From assembly GCA_016779985.1 (NCBI GenBank), contig JADHMP010000003.1:62001-126000 (forward strand): a stretch of DNA of 64,000 bases. Reading direction: 5' to 3'. A program made the translations under genes and the position numbers. The stretch is from JADHMP01 sp016779985. GTDB taxonomy: Bacteria > Bacteroidota > Bacteroidia > Flavobacteriales > Flavobacteriaceae. How positions within the stretch are numbered: position 1 is the stretch's first letter; each line of letters opens with the position of its first letter. The notes under the pieces are model-generated. The model ran no database searches. It worked only from the letters and a program-made list of their open reading frames with translations, and had not been told where the DNA came from. Below are positions 63,222-64,000 of the stretch, one piece after another.

Positions 63222-63683
63222 ATGAATTTTAAAGCAGAAGTTTCGGAACTGGTAGACGCAACATTGAAAGAAATGTCCCATTTATTTTTGATTGATTTAA
63301 AGACAGGTGCAGACAAATCAATTAAAATTATTTTAGATGGAGACCCTGAAGTGCACTTGGAGGATTGCATGAATTTTAGTCGATCCATCGAACACCAGCT
63401 CGACCGTGAAAAGCACGATTTTGCTTTAGAAGTGTCTTCAGCAGGTGTTGGAAGCCCTTTGGTGCAAAAACGACAGTTTTTTAAAAATATTGGTCGTCAA
63501 CTCGAAGTGGAAGCTATTGGAGAAAAACCCATCAATGGAGTTTTGGTTGAGGCAACAGAAAATCAAATTGCACTAGAATGGAAACAAAGAGAACCCAAAC
63601 CAATTGGAAAAGGAAAAATAACAGTAATCAAAAAAAAAACTTTTAGTTACGAGAGTATAAACCGAGCAAAAGTTATTATATAA
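63222..63683 (+). CDS. rimP: Ribosome maturation factor RimP
   Basis: A 153-residue protein that helps mature the 30S ribosomal subunit. The N-terminal domain has VDATLKEMSHLFLIDLKTGADKSIKIILDGD-type strands, the LEDCMNFSRSIEHQLD motif and the characteristic EVSSAGVGSPL. A C-terminal SH3-like domain follows. It precedes nusA by 14 bases, the usual rimP-nusA order. Confidence 0.94.
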   Translation: MNFKAEVSELVDATLKEMSHLFLIDLKTGADKSIKIILDGDPEVHLEDCMNFSRSIEHQLDREKHDFALEVSSAGVGSPLVQKRQFFKNIGRQLEVEAIGEKPINGVLVEATENQIALEWKQREPKPIGKGKITVIKKKTFSYESINRAKVII

Positions 63684-63697
63684 TTGATCAAAAAACC

Positions 63698-64000
63698 ATG
63701 GAAAATTTAGCACTAATTGATTCATTTTCAGAGTTTAAAGACGAAAAACTAATTGATCGAGTTACCCTTATGGTAATTTTAGAAGATGTTTTTCGAAACA
63801 CCCTTCGCCGGAAATTTGGTTCTGACGAAAATTTTGATATTATTATTAATCCAGACAAAGGTGATCTTGAAATATGGCGTAATCGGATTGTTGTAGAAGA
63901 TGGTGCGGTTGAAGACCCCAATCAAGAGATCGCTCTAACAGAAGCACAAAATATTGAGCCCGATTTTGAAGTTGGTGAAGATGTTTCTGAAGAAGTCAAA
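63698..64000 (+). CDS. nusA: Transcription termination/antitermination protein NusA, N-terminus (partial)
   Basis: The first 101 residues of NusA run to the window edge, still open. ENLALIDSFSEFKDEKLIDRVTLMVILEDVFRNTLRRKFG is the RNA-polymerase-binding N-terminal domain; NPDKGDLEIWRNRIVVEDG and EEDVSEEVK-like text continue it. The protein binds RNA polymerase and RNA to control pausing, termination and antitermination. It follows rimP directly, consistent with the rimP-nusA-infB operon. Confidence 0.95.
   Translation, partial: MENLALIDSFSEFKDEKLIDRVTLMVILEDVFRNTLRRKFGSDENFDIIINPDKGDLEIWRNRIVVEDGAVEDPNQEIALTEAQNIEPDFEVGEDVSEEVK

Noticed and set aside
1..64000. CRISPR arrays, insertion sequences, prophage and integrative elements
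   Set aside because: No regular spaced repeats, transposase, integrase or phage genes were seen on either strand.

Overview
The window is about 64 kb of AT-rich bacterial chromosome that reads as a marine-type member of the Bacteroidota, most likely Flavobacteriaceae. The evidence is the gene families (two CarboxypepD-reg/TonB-dependent receptors, a DUF2723 membrane protein, bacilliredoxin, HemJ, a YwqK/MORN lipid-exported protein), the scarcity of Shine-Dalgarno sequences, and repeated TAnnTTTG motifs upstream of genes, which is the -7 consensus of Bacteroidota promoters. No phage, insertion sequence, integrase or CRISPR array was seen. Most of the window is core chromosome.

Layout. 1-8128: the end of an OmpA-like protein, a Tas-like aldo/keto reductase, an amidohydrolase lipoprotein broken by an in-frame TGA, a fused double ABC ATPase, a GMC oxidoreductase, a PolB-type 3'-5' exonuclease, a class C beta-lactamase-fold hydrolase and an O6-alkylguanine repair protein. 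8221-12949: a compact four-gene operon that encodes the complete route from trans-4-hydroxy-L-proline to 2-oxoglutarate. 12951-24072: a heme region with hemB, a Na+/H+ antiporter, and hemF-hemE-hemD-hemC-hemA on the minus strand, then divergently an AraC regulator, hemH, a MATE exporter and hemJ. Together these cover every step from glutamyl-tRNA to heme except HemL. 24076-31638: an NtrY-like sensor kinase and housekeeping genes (PlsC, bacilliredoxin, TerB/J-domain protein, HupE/UreJ, dCMP deaminase, S41 protease, MarC, DUF3109). 31861-35369: nrdB-nrdA, a class Ia ribonucleotide reductase that looks like the eukaryotic form, followed by a clear terminator.

35902-42324 (minus) is the most suggestive accessory unit: a surface beta-helix lipoprotein, a TonB-dependent receptor and a long PiT-type phosphate permease with a PhoU-like tail, in that order. 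An intrinsic-terminator hairpin lies only four bases before the receptor start codon. 42484-48975 holds dgt, a membrane metallophosphoesterase, a thioredoxin fold without its cysteines, and a 1178-residue DUF2723 protein. A tRNA-Gln(TTG) lies at 49158-49230, then a methyltransferase that appears to carry a signal peptide, and a non-coding stretch with a possible gene remnant. 50451-56740: a Tat-exported molybdenum hydroxylase pair, an aldo/keto reductase and a TonB receptor with a CxxC in its plug. 56797-59910: sulfate activation and reduction genes (cysN, cysD, cysH of the APS-reductase type, DUF2061), with a divergent Rrf2 regulator and a perfect 17-bp palindrome between them. 60442-63050: a MoxR-like AAA ATPase and VWA protein pair. 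63222-64000: rimP and the start of nusA.

How it works together: the window codes for deoxynucleotide supply and control (RNR, dCMP deaminase, dGTPase), heme and assimilatory sulfur metabolism, an amino-acid salvage pathway, and outer-membrane nutrient capture. The observations most worth following are the lipoprotein/receptor/PiT unit with its internal terminator, the Rrf2 palindrome, and the putatively exported methyltransferase. All functional calls are from reading the sequence by eye; no database search was run.
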